Assembly (NCBI GenBank): GCA_013360295.1
Contig: JABWCL010000022.1
Coordinates: 1-64,000, forward strand
From: Ignavibacteriaceae bacterium
Lineage (GTDB): Bacteria; Bacteroidota; Ignavibacteria; Ignavibacteriales; Ignavibacteriaceae
Reading direction: 5' to 3'
DNA: 64,000 nucleotides
The translations under genes were made by a program, and so were the position numbers. The notes beneath the pieces were generated by a model. It did no database searches. It saw nothing but the letters and a program-made list of their open reading frames with translations, and had not been told where the DNA came from. Positions 27,480-34,756 of the stretch are shown piece after piece (the stretch's first letter is position 1; every line of letters starts with the position of its first letter).

Positions 27480-28106
27480 ATGTATCTATTTGAAATGATC
27501 AATAATAATATAAAGAGGATTGCCGCGCTCCAAAACGGCATAAGCGAAGCGAGAAAATCTTTGTTGGAATCATTTGGGAATTATATTTCAGACAAATTAA
27601 GCAAAAAAGAAACCGTTAATCTTAATTTTATTTGTACGCATAATTCGCGTCGCAGCCACATCAGTCAGATATGGGCGCAGACTGCCGCCGCATATTATGA
27701 TATCCCCGGGATAAAATGTTTTTCCGGAGGGACGGAAGCAACCGCTTTTAACCCGCGTGCCGTTAAAGCAATGACTGAGTTGGGTTTTAAGATTGAAAAG
27801 GAGGAGGATTCAGCTAATCCTGTTTATAGGGTTTATTATTCCGAATCAGCGGAACCCATCTTATGTTTTTCTAAAAAGTATGATGATCCGTTTAATCCGC
27901 ATTCAGATTTTGCTGCTATTATGACCTGTTCGGACGCTGATGATAATTGTCCTTATATACCGGGCGCTGCGGCAAGGTTCCCGGTCAGGTACGAAGATCC
28001 TAAAAAATATGATGATACTGAACAGGAGAACTCGAAGTACAGGGAAAGATGCGAGCAGATCGGTGCCGAAATGTTATATGCCTTTTCGTTAATCAAGAAA
28101 TATTAA
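27480..28106 (+). CDS. arsC: Thioredoxin-coupled arsenate reductase ArsC (LMW-PTP fold)
   Basis: The protein has 208 residues, longer than classical ArsC (about 130), with an extra N-terminal helix region of about 45 residues. The phosphatase-like loop CTHNSRRSHISQIWAQ has Cys52 and Arg58 (CX5R). The second region MTCSDADDNCPYIPGAA has Cys150 and Cys157, seven apart, the same spacing as the relay pair in S. aureus ArsC. This marks it as the thioredoxin-coupled type, fitting the many thioredoxins around it. It reduces As(V) to As(III) for Acr3 and ArsM. It closes the cluster. Confidence 0.92.
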   Translation: MYLFEMINNNIKRIAALQNGISEARKSLLESFGNYISDKLSKKETVNLNFICTHNSRRSHISQIWAQTAAAYYDIPGIKCFSGGTEATAFNPRAVKAMTELGFKIEKEEDSANPVYRVYYSESAEPILCFSKKYDDPFNPHSDFAAIMTCSDADDNCPYIPGAAARFPVRYEDPKKYDDTEQENSKYRERCEQIGAEMLYAFSLIKKY

Positions 28107-28206
28107 TAATTTTAATTACAAGCATATAATCTAATCTGCGAAAATCCAAATTATCTGGGTCACCCGCGTTCCATTTATCAATTATATGAATCAGATTGTG
28201 TTATAT
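28107..28206. repeat. Copy of AATCTGCG-type dispersed repeat
   Basis: This short gap holds AATCTGCGAAAATCC at about 28133-28147 and then a TCTGGGTCACCCGCGTTCC segment to 28172. Related copies lie near 19345 and 37046. No gene is seen here. Confidence 0.5.
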
Positions 28207-28989
28207 CTACACTTCGATCTCGCCGCGAAGATAAGTAGCCGCGCGACCGGATATTTCAACGCGGTCACCGCTATACACACATTTTAAATATCCTCTTCTT
28301 GCGGAAAGTTGTACGGCCGACAATTCTGTTTTATTAAGCTCCTTTGACCAGTAAGGAGTAAGCGTAGTATGTGCTGAGCCGGTTACGGGGTCTTCATTTA
28401 TTCCCGCACAGGGGGCGAAGAAGCGAGAAACAAAATCGCATTCTTTCCCGGGCGCGGTAACTATAATGCCGCGAGATTCAACCTGGCCAAGTTTTGTAAA
28501 GTCCGGCATCAGATTAAGTATCATATCCTCGTCGCTGTAGGCGAGCATATAATCAGACCGACCACGGAAACAGCGGTTTGGTGCTGTGCCAAGCGCCTCA
28601 TATAATCCGGCAGGGGGCGGTACTTCTTCAATCCTGTCTGACGGGAAATCCAGTATAAGTAATTCATCTTTTTTCAACACACGGAGTGAACCGCTTTTCG
28701 AATCAAATTTAATTTCAGATGCATTATGATTTAGCTCGTTAAACAGGACGTGTCCCGAAGCCAGTGTTGCGTGTCCGCATAGATCAACCTCGGTTACAGG
28801 GGTGAACCAGCGTATATTGAGTTTATCCGCGCATCCGGAGACGAAAGCGGTTTCGGAAAGATTATTCTCCGCGGCTATGCTTTGCATAAGGGTTTCGCCG
28901 AGTGGTTCATCGGTAATGATCACCGCCGCGGGATTTCCGCTGAAGACGCCACGGCAAAAAGCGTCAACCTGCCAGATGTTTAGTTTCAT
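28207..28989 (-). CDS. PhzF-family isomerase/epimerase-like protein
   Basis: The protein has 260 residues, usual for the PhzF family. It has the hallmark FSGNPAAVIITDEPL near residues 16-30, SETAFVSG, the GHATLASGHVLF loop and a C-terminal GSAHTTLTPYW motif that repeats the fold. PhzF-like proteins isomerise or epimerise small acids; most bacterial homologs outside phenazine gene sets have unknown substrates. No phenazine genes are nearby. It lies alone between the arsenic cluster and PIN-PhoH. Confidence 0.88.
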   Translation of the reverse strand: MKLNIWQVDAFCRGVFSGNPAAVIITDEPLGETLMQSIAAENNLSETAFVSGCADKLNIRWFTPVTEVDLCGHATLASGHVLFNELNHNASEIKFDSKSGSLRVLKKDELLILDFPSDRIEEVPPPAGLYEALGTAPNRCFRGRSDYMLAYSDEDMILNLMPDFTKLGQVESRGIIVTAPGKECDFVSRFFAPCAGINEDPVTGSAHTTLTPYWSKELNKTELSAVQLSARRGYLKCVYSGDRVEISGRAATYLRGEIEV

Positions 28990-29218
28990 AAAAATGATAG
29001 ATGTTGTTTGTCAATTGTATGGTGTTGTTAAGAATGCTGAGTTTAATAACCCCTCCCAGCCTCCCCTTTCGTAAAGGGGAGGAGCTTTTTGTTACCCCTC
29101 CCAACTTTCCACTTCGGATCCTCAGCGCATCGCCTTTATAAAGCTGGGAGGAGAACTTCTGTTTTAATTTTTAACTCTTAACTTTTAACTCTGAATTCTT
29201 AACTCTTAATTTTTAATT
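28990..29218. repeat. CCCC/GGGG palindromic element and A/T repeat
   Basis: A perfect 9-bp stem CTCCCCTTT/AAAGGGGAG lies at 29061-29069 and 29073-29081 with a 3-nt loop. It is followed by a second, longer CCTCCCA...TGGGAGG arrangement to about 29155. An A/T-rich repeat runs from about 29164 to the stop of phoH (29219). The element family also occurs near 53302 and, in frame, inside 41748-41788. Confidence 0.6.
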
Positions 29219-30559
29219 CTACAACAGGTTGCTCGCCAATTCTGCCAGTTCAGATCTTTCACCTTTTTCCAGATTTATATGCGCGTACAAACGTTGTCCT
29301 TTGAAGTGATCAATAAGGTATGACAAACCGTTTGACTGTGAATCGAGATAAGGGTGGTCTATCTGGTATATGTCACCTGTAAACACGATCTTTGCGCCCT
29401 GTGCCGCGCGGGTAATTATGGTTTTTATTTCGTGCGGGGTGAGGTTCTGCGCTTCGTCAACAATAAAATAGATCCGCTGAAGGCTTCTGCCCCTGATGTA
29501 ACTCAGAGGTTCAATTACAAGTTTATTGTCTTTTGTTAACTGATTAATCAACTGATGCTGTTTATCCTCTTCGGGATACTGATCCTGTATTACCTTTAAG
29601 TTGTCCCATAGAGGCTGCATATAAGGCGCAAGTTTGCTTTCAACATCACCGGGGAGGAACCCGATGTCTTTATTGCTGAGCGGTATTACGGGCCGCGCGA
29701 TATATATCTGCCGGTAACTCTTCCTCACATTTAATGCTGAGGCAAGAGCGAGGAGTGTTTTACCGGTTCCCGCTTTACCGGTCAGAGAAACGAGGGGAAT
29801 GTCGTTATTAATAAGAGCGTCAATCGCGAATGTTTGTTCGGAGTTGCGGGGTTTAATTCCATAGACCGAGTTCTTGTCAATCCTTTTAAAGAATTCCATA
29901 TTCTGATCCAGACAGGCAAGTACTGACCGTTCGGGATTTTTAATCACATAGTATTTATTTGGAACAAGCTCTGTCTTTGAGTGTTTCAGCAGCTCTCTGG
30001 CGGAAACCTCGTAAGGGGGCATATAAAATTTCATAAGGACTTCATCTGGAAAGTTTTCAATCGTTTCCTTTCCGCTGTAAAGTTCATCAACGCTTGAGAT
30101 CATATCCGTGGTATAGTCTTCCGCGGGGATGGCAAGCGCCTTGGCTTTCATACGCAGATTGACATCCTTGCTTACAAGGATTACTTTTCCCGAGCCCTTC
30201 TCTTTTTTCATCAGTTCAAACGCCACGCTGAGTATGCGGTGGTCGGCGTTATCTTCTTTAAAGGAGTCTTGTATCTCTTTACTAAGCCCCTTTGTAATTG
30301 CAATTCTTACTTTCCCCTTCCCCCTGCCAAGAGAAATGCCACCGTTAAAGACATCCTTGCCGGAGATGTTATCGAGAGTCCTCGCGAACTCACGCGCGTT
30401 AAGGTTAATTATCTGGCTGCCGCGTTTGAAATGGTCAATTTCCTCGATCACGGCGAGGGGGATAACAATGTTGTTTTCCTGGAAGTGGTGGATACTGCTG
30501 GCGTCGTGCAGTATGACATTTGTATCAAGAACAAAAGTTTTCGGGGTTTTGCTTTTCAT
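29219..30559 (-). CDS. phoH: PIN-PhoH family protein (PIN domain + PhoH ATPase)
   Basis: The protein has 446 residues in two parts. Residues 1 to about 150 form a PIN-like nuclease domain (TFVLDTNVILHDASSIHHF, then ILSVAFELMKKE). The C-terminal PhoH ATPase domain has Walker A (LTGKAGTGKTLLALASALN) and Walker B (IYFIVDEAQNLTPHEIKT). Such fused proteins act as RNA helicase/nucleases. The stop codon is followed directly by an A/T repeat shared with two other genes. It is on the same strand as the HAD phosphatase upstream. Confidence 0.92.
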   Translation of the reverse strand: MKSKTPKTFVLDTNVILHDASSIHHFQENNIVIPLAVIEEIDHFKRGSQIINLNAREFARTLDNISGKDVFNGGISLGRGKGKVRIAITKGLSKEIQDSFKEDNADHRILSVAFELMKKEKGSGKVILVSKDVNLRMKAKALAIPAEDYTTDMISSVDELYSGKETIENFPDEVLMKFYMPPYEVSARELLKHSKTELVPNKYYVIKNPERSVLACLDQNMEFFKRIDKNSVYGIKPRNSEQTFAIDALINNDIPLVSLTGKAGTGKTLLALASALNVRKSYRQIYIARPVIPLSNKDIGFLPGDVESKLAPYMQPLWDNLKVIQDQYPEEDKQHQLINQLTKDNKLVIEPLSYIRGRSLQRIYFIVDEAQNLTPHEIKTIITRAAQGAKIVFTGDIYQIDHPYLDSQSNGLSYLIDHFKGQRLYAHINLEKGERSELAELASNLL

Positions 30560-30580
30560 AAAAACACCTTGTTTAGGGAT

Positions 30581-31252
30581 TTATTTAATTGGCGGATGAC
30601 CGTCGGGGATAATGCCCGCTAATTCATCCATTCCGTTTATTATATATGAAGGGCTGTAATTTCTCAGGTCAGTTTCTGTCCTGTACCCGTATGTAACTGC
30701 GCAGGTATCGACGCCCGCGCCTTTTCCGCACATTATATCAAGCTCAGTATCACCGACCATAAGGGTTTCTGAAGGAGGCACCGAATTCTCACTGCATACG
30801 ATCAGTAACGGTTCGGGAGAAGGTTTTACTTCAATACCTTCACGCCGCCCCATTATGTAGTCAAAAAACGCGTCCAGTTCAAAGTGTGTGATTATCTTGT
30901 CAGCCTGATCCTGGGCTTTTGTGGTTAGCAGTGCGATTTTATGCCCGGTTTCTTTTAATTGTTTTAATGTTTCGACGACGTTAGGGTACAAATATGAGCT
31001 GTCGATGTATTTAAAATAATAGCCTTTGTAAACATCTATGAATCCTTCAAAGTCGTCTACAATGATATTAAGTTCGTCGAAAATATCCTGGAAGTGCGCG
31101 CCGATCCTCTTATCGAGGATCTCACGAGTGAGGTTATGCGGGATTTTCAATTCCGCGAGAGCTTCAATTGTCGCGTCGTATATTGTCCCGGCTGAATCTA
31201 CCAACGTTCCGTCCAGGTCGAATACGACCAGTCTGATTTTGTTTGGAGTCAA
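30581..31252 (-). CDS. HAD-superfamily phosphatase (phosphoglycolate phosphatase-like)
   Basis: The protein has 223 residues. It starts with motif I RLVVFDLDGTLVDSAGTI, has motif II LLTTKAQDQADKI and the motif III/IV region MVGDTELDIMCGKGAGV. The cap domain is the small helical C1 type. The overall pattern is that of phosphoglycolate or pyrophosphate phosphatases (Gph/PpaX). The exact substrate is not visible. A gap of 10 nt precedes it after the DUF2203 gene (31263-31643), so these may be cotranscribed. Confidence 0.88.
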   Translation of the reverse strand: MTPNKIRLVVFDLDGTLVDSAGTIYDATIEALAELKIPHNLTREILDKRIGAHFQDIFDELNIIVDDFEGFIDVYKGYYFKYIDSSYLYPNVVETLKQLKETGHKIALLTTKAQDQADKIITHFELDAFFDYIMGRREGIEVKPSPEPLLIVCSENSVPPSETLMVGDTELDIMCGKGAGVDTCAVTYGYRTETDLRNYSPSYIINGMDELAGIIPDGHPPIK

Positions 31253-31262
31253 ATTTTACTAA

Positions 31263-31643
31263 TTAATAAAAAGATTCTTCCGGAATAAGTTTTCTTCCGG
31301 CGTAGCCCGATTCCAGATCGTGATAGTACATAATACTTTCTTCATCGCTCCGCCAGCAGAGGAAAACCTCTTTTCCGTTAATTATCGCAGGAAAATCAAC
31401 GAGCCCGAGAGTAAAGTTCCAGTCTTTATAATAACATCCAATCTCCGAAAGCTCCTGTATATAAGCGTCGATGCGCTGAAGGCGGTCTTTTATTTCCGGA
31501 TCAGAGGTATCAACCTGCTCCTTCGATTCAATCAACAGCCTGAATTCCTTTGCTTCGGCAAGAATGTCTGTGACGATAGTCTTTACCAGAGGAAGGGTTC
31601 TTTTTGCCTCACCGGGTGTAAAGTATTTTACCTGAGTTTCCAT
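31263..31643 (-). CDS. DUF2203 family protein
   Basis: The protein has 126 residues. The family pattern is FTPGEAKRTLPLVKTIVTDI at the start and the C-terminal ending DFPAIINGKEVFLCWRSDEE with ESIMYYHDLESGYAGRKLIP. The N-terminal half is a predicted helix pair. The function of DUF2203 is unknown. It lies 10 nt upstream of the HAD phosphatase gene on the same strand. Confidence 0.88.
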   Translation of the reverse strand: METQVKYFTPGEAKRTLPLVKTIVTDILAEAKEFRLLIESKEQVDTSDPEIKDRLQRIDAYIQELSEIGCYYKDWNFTLGLVDFPAIINGKEVFLCWRSDEESIMYYHDLESGYAGRKLIPEESFY

Positions 31644-31697
31644 TAATAATCTGAAATATTCCTTATATAAATATAACTATCTGAACTGTAATATATT

Positions 31698-32690
31698 TTA
31701 ATTAATTGTTAAATTTGTGACCCGCGTCAGGTGCCCATAAATTAAACAACCTGATCCCTGGATTTGTTCCATTCCACGGGAAAGCGCCGGCAGTGCCCGG
31801 TTTACCTGACAAAAAAGCAAAGCAATCCCGATTACAGCGATTACGGTACCGGCGATTCCGCGCAGGGTGGGATGTTCTTTGTATATTATTCTCATCAGCG
31901 GGATCATAAGCACGGGCATTGTGGACATAAGCGTTGAAGCAATTCCCACTTTTGTATTTGCAACAGCTATAAGGCTGAAGGTGATTCCCAGGAAGGGGCC
32001 GGTGACGCTGCCCGCGGAAGTGAACAACAGTGCCCTGCGGTGCTCTGTGTAAAGCGCCACGGGGTTCCGGTACTTTCCGGTGAGAAGGAGTACCGGAAGC
32101 AGGATAACCGCCGATGAAGCGACCCTGTAAAATGTGGCTACAAAACCGTTGATCTCCCCCAAATTAAAAGCCTGTTTCGCGAAAAGCAATCCAGCCGCCT
32201 GTCCCAACGCGCCTAGAAACCCCATAACCAGTCCGTAGAAAGTGAGCGTGTATTTTGAAGCCGCGCTCTTTTTCTCAGTACCCGCCAGAGCAATGCCCGC
32301 CGCGGTGATTATTATTCCAAGAATCACGGTCAACCCAAGAGCCTCACCCAGAAAAAAGTAACTTAAGATAGCCGCCATTCCCGGGGAAAGTGCCATCAGC
32401 AGCATCGCGTACCTCGGGCCAATGATCATATAAGATTTGAAAAGAAATGCGTCACCAAGTACAAGCCCGATAGTGCCGCTTATGACCAGGTTGGTGATCT
32501 GGGCGGTGGAGAGCCGGTAATCCAGCCCGCCGATAACAATAACGCCCAGAAGCAGGAACGAGGCAATGATGAGCCGGTTGATATTCAGCTGAACCGAGCC
32601 GGTTCTTTTAGCAGCTTCGGCGAAAAAAATGGAGGTGAAGGACCACAGTACCGCGGTAATCAGCGCCGCGATTTCGCCCAGGTATAACAA
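31698..32690 (-). CDS. EamA-type (DMT) membrane transporter
   Basis: The protein has about ten hydrophobic segments in two EamA halves, with LYLGEIAALITAVLWSFTSI at the start of the first. I chose the TTG at 32690, just before the first membrane helix. An ATG at 32762 would add 24 residues (MSPNCKNYAL...) that do not look like an EamA start. Family segments include MALSPGMAAILSYFFLGEAL and GSVTGPFLGITFSLIAVANT. The substrate is unknown. A C-terminal tail of about 35 residues follows the last helix and has no clear homology. Confidence 0.85.
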   Translation of the reverse strand: MLYLGEIAALITAVLWSFTSIFFAEAAKRTGSVQLNINRLIIASFLLLGVIVIGGLDYRLSTAQITNLVISGTIGLVLGDAFLFKSYMIIGPRYAMLLMALSPGMAAILSYFFLGEALGLTVILGIIITAAGIALAGTEKKSAASKYTLTFYGLVMGFLGALGQAAGLLFAKQAFNLGEINGFVATFYRVASSAVILLPVLLLTGKYRNPVALYTEHRRALLFTSAGSVTGPFLGITFSLIAVANTKVGIASTLMSTMPVLMIPLMRIIYKEHPTLRGIAGTVIAVIGIALLFCQVNRALPALSRGMEQIQGSGCLIYGHLTRVTNLTIN

Positions 32691-32820
32691 ATAATTCTCA
32701 AAATTCTGTAAAACGGTAACAAATATAGCAGGAAGCGCGTAATTTTTACAATTCGGTGACAAAATAATCCCTTAAATTTATCAGGTTAATACCTGAAACG
32801 CTAATAATTATTGTAAAGCC

Positions 32821-33342
32821 TTGAAAAACCTCCATTTAACAATCTTATTTATGATGCTGGCAGGCTGTTCAGCCTCAGCCCAGACAAATCTCTCGACTCT
32901 CTCGGCGGGTGATAGTATGTTATATAAAAACGTTTTCATAACAGGTATTTACGGTGACAGCCTTCATTTCAATTCGGACAGCAATAATTGTTCGGTTAAA
33001 CTTGAAGAGATTAAAAGTTTCAGGCTTTACGTTAAAGATACCCGGTTTAAGATCGGAATTGTGAAAGGGCTTGCCGGGGGATTAGTCCTTGCGCTGCTGA
33101 TCGCCTCACTTCCGGAAGATTCAGAAAAAGTTTTTGATGATTTTGGCAACCGGTTAAAAACCGGGTTGATCATAGGCCTGCCTGTTGGACTGCTTGTCGG
33201 AATAATTGGTGAGATCGTGCAGGCATCGGAGAAAAAAATCAAAGAAGCCGACACAACATTTAATTTATCCGTGCTGACAAACGAAGATAAGAAAATGATG
33301 CTGATTGAAATTCAGCAAACGCAAAACGAGTTGCTTAAATAA
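32821..33342 (+). CDS. Signal-peptide membrane-associated protein, paralog A
   Basis: The protein has 173 residues. It starts with TTG; the N-terminal signal (KNLHLTILFMMLAGCSASA) has a cysteine typical of a lipoprotein lipobox. The domain includes ITGIYGDSLHFNSDSNN, a Gly-rich membrane-like segment (VKGLAGGLVLALLIASLP) and LIIGLPVGLLVGIIGEIV. It is a paralog of the gene at 33511-34053 by layout and by the shared pattern of a variable strand pair then a glycine-rich helix. I do not recognise the family. Confidence 0.7.
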   Translation: MKNLHLTILFMMLAGCSASAQTNLSTLSAGDSMLYKNVFITGIYGDSLHFNSDSNNCSVKLEEIKSFRLYVKDTRFKIGIVKGLAGGLVLALLIASLPEDSEKVFDDFGNRLKTGLIIGLPVGLLVGIIGEIVQASEKKIKEADTTFNLSVLTNEDKKMMLIEIQQTQNELLK

Positions 33343-33510
33343 ACGTAAAGTATGTTCACCTGAGAGAGGTTGTTTGTTTTAAATATTTCCCTCCTTTTAA
33401 ATCCTTAAAACTAAGAATAGTTTTTTTATTTACCGCACCAGCTTAAGAATTAATAAATACTTCTTAAATTTCGGTTATCGTTCTGTTAACCTGTTTTTAG
33501 TAATCATTTT

Positions 33511-34053
33511 ATGAAAGCCGTTATTAATCGCTGTCTGATAATCCTGCTGCTTTTTCTTACGTGCGACGCACTATCGCAGAATAATATCTTTAATGTATAT
33601 GATAACGCGGGCAAGATACACGTGGGGATGGTTATCCTGGAGCGGAATGACAGCACGGTTGAATTTAATGATTTTTACGGGCGATTCTCCATTCCCATTG
33701 ATTCAATCAGAATAGTGCATATATATAGAAAGGGAGGAATGCTGATGGGGTTTCAGGAGGGATTCAGTACGGGGTTTGTATATGGCGCGCTTGCCGGCGC
33801 GGTCGGCGGGTTGTTCATTAAGAATAATCAGCCGGGCACCACAGACATAGAGTTCAAGATACTGGCGATCGCCGGATCGGGGCTTGCCGGGTCTGCGGTG
33901 CTGTCAATTGCCGGAGGAATAGTCGGTGCCATTCTTAATATCGGCAGTTCCATTGACGAGCAGTTCCTCTTCACGGGTATGGACAGCGTTAGTAAGAGAG
34001 TATTACTTGATAAGTTTATCGAATTCAGAAGAACAGGCAGAAAAGATTTCTGA
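33511..34053 (+). CDS. Signal-peptide membrane-associated protein, paralog B
   Basis: The protein has 180 residues. An N-terminal signal (NRCLIILLLFLTCDALS) is followed by IFNVYDNAGKIHVGMVILER and NDSTVEFNDFYGRF, then a Gly-rich hydrophobic region (FSTGFVYGALAGAVGGLFI and GSGLAGSAVLSIAGGIVGAI). The arrangement matches paralog A (32821-33342): signal, short beta segment, two Gly-rich helices and a charged tail. The two genes are 168 nt apart. Family and function are unknown. Confidence 0.7.
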   Translation: MKAVINRCLIILLLFLTCDALSQNNIFNVYDNAGKIHVGMVILERNDSTVEFNDFYGRFSIPIDSIRIVHIYRKGGMLMGFQEGFSTGFVYGALAGAVGGLFIKNNQPGTTDIEFKILAIAGSGLAGSAVLSIAGGIVGAILNIGSSIDEQFLFTGMDSVSKRVLLDKFIEFRRTGRKDF

Positions 34054-34141
34054 CAACTATTCCTCCGCAAAACCATTACTGCCTCTGAAACTTAAACCTT
34101 TTCCGGATTGTTCAGACAAGAAATTACTATAGGAAACAAAA

Positions 34142-34561
34142 TTGACTGATATCGGACTTCTTTTTCTCCGGATTGCTTCCAGGGCGATGATGGCTTTCGC
34201 GCACGGTTTGCCCAAACTTCAAAGAATCCTCGCCGGCGGCGAGCTAAAATTCCCTGACCCGATAGGGCTGGGTACCACCGCCAGCCTCTACCTCGCGATG
34301 CTGACGGAACTTGGGGCTTCTCTCCTGGTTATGCTGGGGCTGTTCACGCGTATCAACTCCCTGTTCCTTGCCTTCACTATGTTTGTCGCGGGCTTTATAC
34401 AGCACGCCTCTGATCCTTTCAAACAAAAAGAACTGGCGCTCCTCTACTTAACTATATATATAATGCTGATTTTCACCGGTCCCGGTAAATATAGCTTTAG
34501 CAACTTTGTCACCGGACACCTTCCGGAGAACGACCGGGTCAAAAGGCTTATTCTTGGCTGA
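34142..34561 (+). CDS. DoxX-family membrane protein
   Basis: The protein has 139 residues with four membrane segments. It starts with TTG and shows DIGLLFLRIASRAMMAFAHG, LTELGASLLVMLGLFTRINS and LALLYLTIYIMLIFTGPGKY. This matches the classic DoxX family layout. DoxX proteins are linked to quinone or redox roles, but no partner is visible. The gene is solitary, 88 nt behind paralog B (33511-34053) and 195 nt before the S46 peptidase. Confidence 0.85.
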   Translation: MTDIGLLFLRIASRAMMAFAHGLPKLQRILAGGELKFPDPIGLGTTASLYLAMLTELGASLLVMLGLFTRINSLFLAFTMFVAGFIQHASDPFKQKELALLYLTIYIMLIFTGPGKYSFSNFVTGHLPENDRVKRLILG

Positions 34562-34756
34562 TGCCCCTTCCCAACGGCGCTAAATGGCAATTATTTATAA
34601 ATTCGTTTGGCTAAATTAAACCCGGATATTAATAATTATCTTTAGAGTTTACCCGTAATTTGATTATTTTTACAGTTTAATTTCCCGGTGAAACATTGCT
34701 TTTACCCCTGATTTTTTAACAAACTAACCGATTTCCAAAATATTAAGGATCGCATA

